Shown: piece after piece, positions 61,179 to 64,000 of the stretch | Layout: each line of letters begins with the position of its first letter | Numbering within the stretch: the stretch's first letter is position 1 | From: Streptomyces sp. TG1A-8 | GTDB taxonomy: Bacteria > Actinomycetota > Actinomycetes > Streptomycetales > Streptomycetaceae | Assembly (NCBI RefSeq): GCF_030499535.1 | Contig: NZ_JASTLB010000001.1 | Location: forward strand, 2,976,001 to 3,040,000 | DNA length: 64,000 nt | Reading direction: 5' to 3' | Made by a program: the position numbers and the translations under genes | Notes under the pieces: generated by a model | Seen by the model: only the letters and a program-made list of their open reading frames with translations | Databases searched by the model: none | Told to the model about the DNA's origin: nothing

Positions 61179-63678
61179 GCCTCCACCTCCTTGGGGGCCT
61201 GTCCGGCAGGTGCCGCCGGGCCGATGCGGACGAGTGAGCCGGGCACCGCTCCGGTGTCGGAGGCGACGCCGGAGCCTGCGGAGTTCAGCGGGAGCCAGAC
61301 CACCCGGTCGGGCATCGCGGTGATCCGCAGCGGGAGTTCGGTCGTGCCGGCCGGGCCGCGGACGGCGAGGACACCGCCGTCCGCGACGCCCGCCTCGGCG
61401 GCCGTCGCGGCCGACAGGCGCGCGTGTGCCGCGTGCCGGGTTCCGGCCAGTGCCTCGTCGCCCTGCTGCAGGACGCCCCGGTCGAGCAGCAGCCGGTGCC
61501 CGGCGAGGACGGCCTCGCCGGCGGCCGGGCGGGGCAGCACGCCCGCGGACTCCCGGGGACCGGAGGCCCTCGGGCCGTCCCAGGCGCCGAGCCGGTCGAT
61601 CTCCGCGCGCGTGGTGCGCAGGTCCGGCAGGCCCAGGTGGACGTCCATGGCGTCGGCCAGCATCTGCAGCACGCGCCCGTCGGTCGGGGGAGGCGGCGGG
61701 CCATCTGGTCGGGCTTCAGCGCCGACTCGAAGGAGCGCGCCCTGCCCTCCCAGTTGAGGAAGGTGCCGGCCTTCTCGGGGACCGCGGCGACCGGCAGGAC
61801 GACGTCGGCGCGCTCGGTGACCTCGCCGGGCCGCAGTTCCAGCGACACCAGGAAGCCGACGCCGTCCAGGGCCGCACGCGCGCGTGCCGGGTCGGGCAGG
61901 TCGGCGACCTCCACGCCCGCGACGACGAGCGCGGACAGTTCGCCGGTGGCGGCGGCCTCGATGATCTGGCCGGTGTCGCGGCCGTGGTGCAGGGGCAGGT
62001 CGGCGAGCCCCCAGACGGTGGCGACCTCCTCCCGCGCGCGCGGGTCGGTCACCGGGCGGCCGCCGGGCAGCAGCGACGGCAGGGCGCCCACCTCGACGGC
62101 ACCGCGCTCCCCGGCCCGGCGCGGGATCCACACCAGTTCGGCGCCGGTCGCGGTGGCGGCGCGCACGGCGGCGGTGAGGCCGCCGGCGACCGCGGCGAGC
62201 CGCTCGCCCACGACGATCACGGCACCGCCGGCGCGCAGCGCCTCGGCGGCCCGCGTGCCCGGCTCCTCCAGGCCGACGCCGCTCGCGAGGGCGTCCAGCC
62301 ATTCGGTCTCGGTGCCGGGGGCTGCCGGCAGCAGCGTGCCGCCCGCCTTCTCCAGGCCCCGGGTGGCGTGCGTGGCCAGCGCGAAGACCTGCTGCTTGTG
62401 CTTGCGCCAGGCCTTGCGCAGCCGCAGGAAGACGCCGGGCGCCTCCTCCTCCGACTCGAAGCCGACGAGGAGGACGGCGGGCGCCTTCTCCAGGGCGGTG
62501 TACGTGACGCCCGTGCCGTCGAGGTCGCGGCCGCGGCCCGCCACGCGGGCGGCGAGGAAGTCGGCCTCCTCACCGCTGTGCACGCGCGCGCGGAAGTCGA
62601 CGTCGTTGGTGCCGAGGGCCACGCGCGCGAACTTGCTGTAGGCGTAGGCGTCCTCCACCGTCAGCCGGCCGCCGAGCAGGACGCCGGCCCGGGACCGGGC
62701 GGCGCCGAGCCCGCGCGCGGCGGCCTCCAGCGCCTCCGGCCAGGAGGCCGGCTCCAGGACGCCTTCGGCGGTGCGCACCAGCGGGGTGTCGAGGCGGTCC
62801 CTGAGCTGCGCGTAGCGGAACGCGAAGCGTCCCTTGTCGCAGATCCACTCCTCGTTGACCTCGGGGTCGTTGGCGGCGAGCCGCCGCATGACCTTGCCGC
62901 GCCGGTGGTCGGTGCGGGTGGCGCAGCCGCCCGCGCAGTGCTCGCACACCGACGGCGACGACACCAGGTCGAAGGGGCGGGAGCGGAAGCGGTAGGCCGC
63001 CGAGGTGAGCGCGCCGACCGGGCAGATCTGGATGGTGTTGCCGGAGAAGTACGACTCGAACGGGTCGCCCTCGCCGGTGCCGACCTGCTGGAGCGCGCCC
63101 CGCTCGACCAGTTCGATCATCGGGTCGCCCGCGACCTGGTTGGAGAAGCGGGTGCAGCGGGCGCACAGCACGCACCGCTCGCGGTCGAGCAGCACCTGGG
63201 TGGAGATTGGGACGGGTTTTTCGTAGGTCCGCTTCCTGCCGTCGAAGCGGGACTCGGCGTTGCCGTGCGACACGGCCTGGTTCTGCAGCGGGCACTCGCC
63301 GCCCTTGTCGCAGACCGGGCAGTCCAGCGGGTGGTTGATGAGCAGCAGCTCCATCACGCCGTGCTGGGCCTTCTCGGCGACCGGTGAGGTCAGGTGGGTC
63401 TTCACCACCATGCCGTCCGTGCACGTGATCGTGCAGGACGCCATCGGCTTGCGCTGGCCCTCGACCTCGACGATGCACTGGCGGCAGGCGCCGGCCGGGT
63501 CCAGCAGGGGGTGGTCGCAGAACCGGGGGATCTCGATGCCGAGCTGTTCGGCGGCCCGGATGACCAGGGTGCCCTTGGGCACGCTGATTTCGATGCCGTC
63601 GATCGTCAGCGTGACGAGGTCCTCCGGTGGGACCGCCGCCTGCCCCCCTCCGGTGGGGGCACTGGTGGTCACGGTCAT
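61175..63678 (-). pseudogene. nuoG: NADH-quinone oxidoreductase subunit G, one-base frameshift
   Basis: Iron-sulfur subunit of the NADH module in two frames. From ATG 63678 ([21 protein letters not shown]): [2Fe-2S] cysteines in [24 protein letters not shown], His/Cys N5 site [18 protein letters not shown]4 [10 protein letters not shown] with ICPVGAL, and N7-type [12 protein letters not shown]. At 61686-61690 a five-G run on the plus strand breaks the frame after PDQMARRLP; a sixth base gives [20 protein letters not shown] and an 834-residue protein ending APKEVEA. Probably functional in the organism. Confidence 0.92.
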
Positions 63679-64000
63679 GCGTTCACCTCCGGGCGGTCCG
63701 CCCAGGCCGTCGACTTGGCCGGGTCGAAGGGACAGCCCCGGCCCGTGATGTGCTGCTCGTACTCCTCGCGGAAGTGCTTCAGCGAGGAGAAGATCGGGGA
63801 AGCGGCGCCGTCGCCGAGGGCGCAGAAGGACTTGCCGTTGATGTTGTCGGCGATGTCGGCGAGCTTGTCGAGGTCGGACATGGTGCCCTTGCCGGCCTCG
63901 ATGTCGCGCAGCAGCTGCACCAGCCAGTACGTCCCCTCGCGGCAGGGCGTGCACTTGCCGCAGGACTCGTGGGCGTAGAACTCGGTCCAGCGGGTCACCG
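63675..64000 (-). CDS. nuoF: NADH-quinone oxidoreductase subunit F (C-terminal part)
   Basis: Last 108 codons of the NADH/FMN-binding subunit; the 5' part lies beyond the window. The [4Fe-4S] N3 ligands are seen in [12 protein letters not shown] and FCALGDGA. Ends [14 protein letters not shown]; stop overlaps the nuoG start (ATGA). Confidence 0.95.
   Translation of the reverse strand, partial: VTRWTEFYAHESCGKCTPCREGTYWLVQLLRDIEAGKGTMSDLDKLADIADNINGKSFCALGDGAASPIFSSLKHFREEYEQHITGRGCPFDPAKSTAWADRPEVNA

Noticed and set aside
59592..63387. Long plus-strand frames (721 and 653 codons)
   Set aside because: Antisense to nuoI/nuoH and nuoG; no homology and no ribosome-binding sites.

Overview
The window is a piece of a high-GC actinobacterial chromosome, almost certainly Streptomyces. 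Evidence: very high G+C with strong third-position bias, many GTG (and one TTG) starts preceded by GGAGG-like sites, TTGTCCACA DnaA boxes, and a gene order matching the rpoB to nuo region of Streptomyces chromosomes as I remember it. No phage, transposon, integrase, CRISPR array or biosynthetic cluster is visible.

1-20.2 kb is core gene-expression territory. Reading leftward: tRNA-Trp, secE, nusG, rplK, rplA, a lipoprotein gene, an L10-type leader, rplJ, rplL and rpoB (3' end cut by the window). A second leftward unit is tRNA-Thr, tRNA-Met, rpmG and two MaoC-type dehydratases (hadA/hadB-like), with murB downstream. Rightward genes are an aminotransferase, an adenosine-deaminase-family enzyme, an amidohydrolase that has lost catalytic residues, an SDR-type protein and yajQ. 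tRNA-Tyr and three envelope genes (GlsB/YeaQ type, yccF, htpX) read leftward.

20.4-36.4 kb holds a tightly overlapping second nuo operon with A, B, C, H, I, J, K, L, M and N but no D, E, F or G. Beside it are a two-component system and the two subunits of a 2-oxoacid:ferredoxin oxidoreductase (korA, korB). This suggests, without proving it, a ferredoxin-fed proton-pumping complex.

36.4-52.7 kb is mixed: a QorR-like redox regulator with a divergent quinone reductase and a palindromic operator; RarD; a VOC protein; a repeat-containing hypothetical protein; an FMN reductase; an ABC exporter whose ATPase has an altered Walker A; a LolA-like protein; a polyprenyl diphosphate synthase; a secreted transglycosylase behind a c-di-AMP riboswitch; a HAD phosphatase; fumarylacetoacetase; an M56 peptidase; and RecQ.

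52.9-64 kb is the canonical 14-subunit nuo operon read leftward, from the end of nuoF through nuoN.

Sequence quality matters. Five reading frames (nuoB2, the histidine kinase, the FMN reductase, the polyprenyl synthase and nuoG) would each be restored by one extra base, four of them in C/G runs of five or six. This looks like base under-calling, so the apparent pseudogenes should be treated with caution. RpoB carries Asn at the position equivalent to E. coli Ser531, a rifamycin-resistance site.
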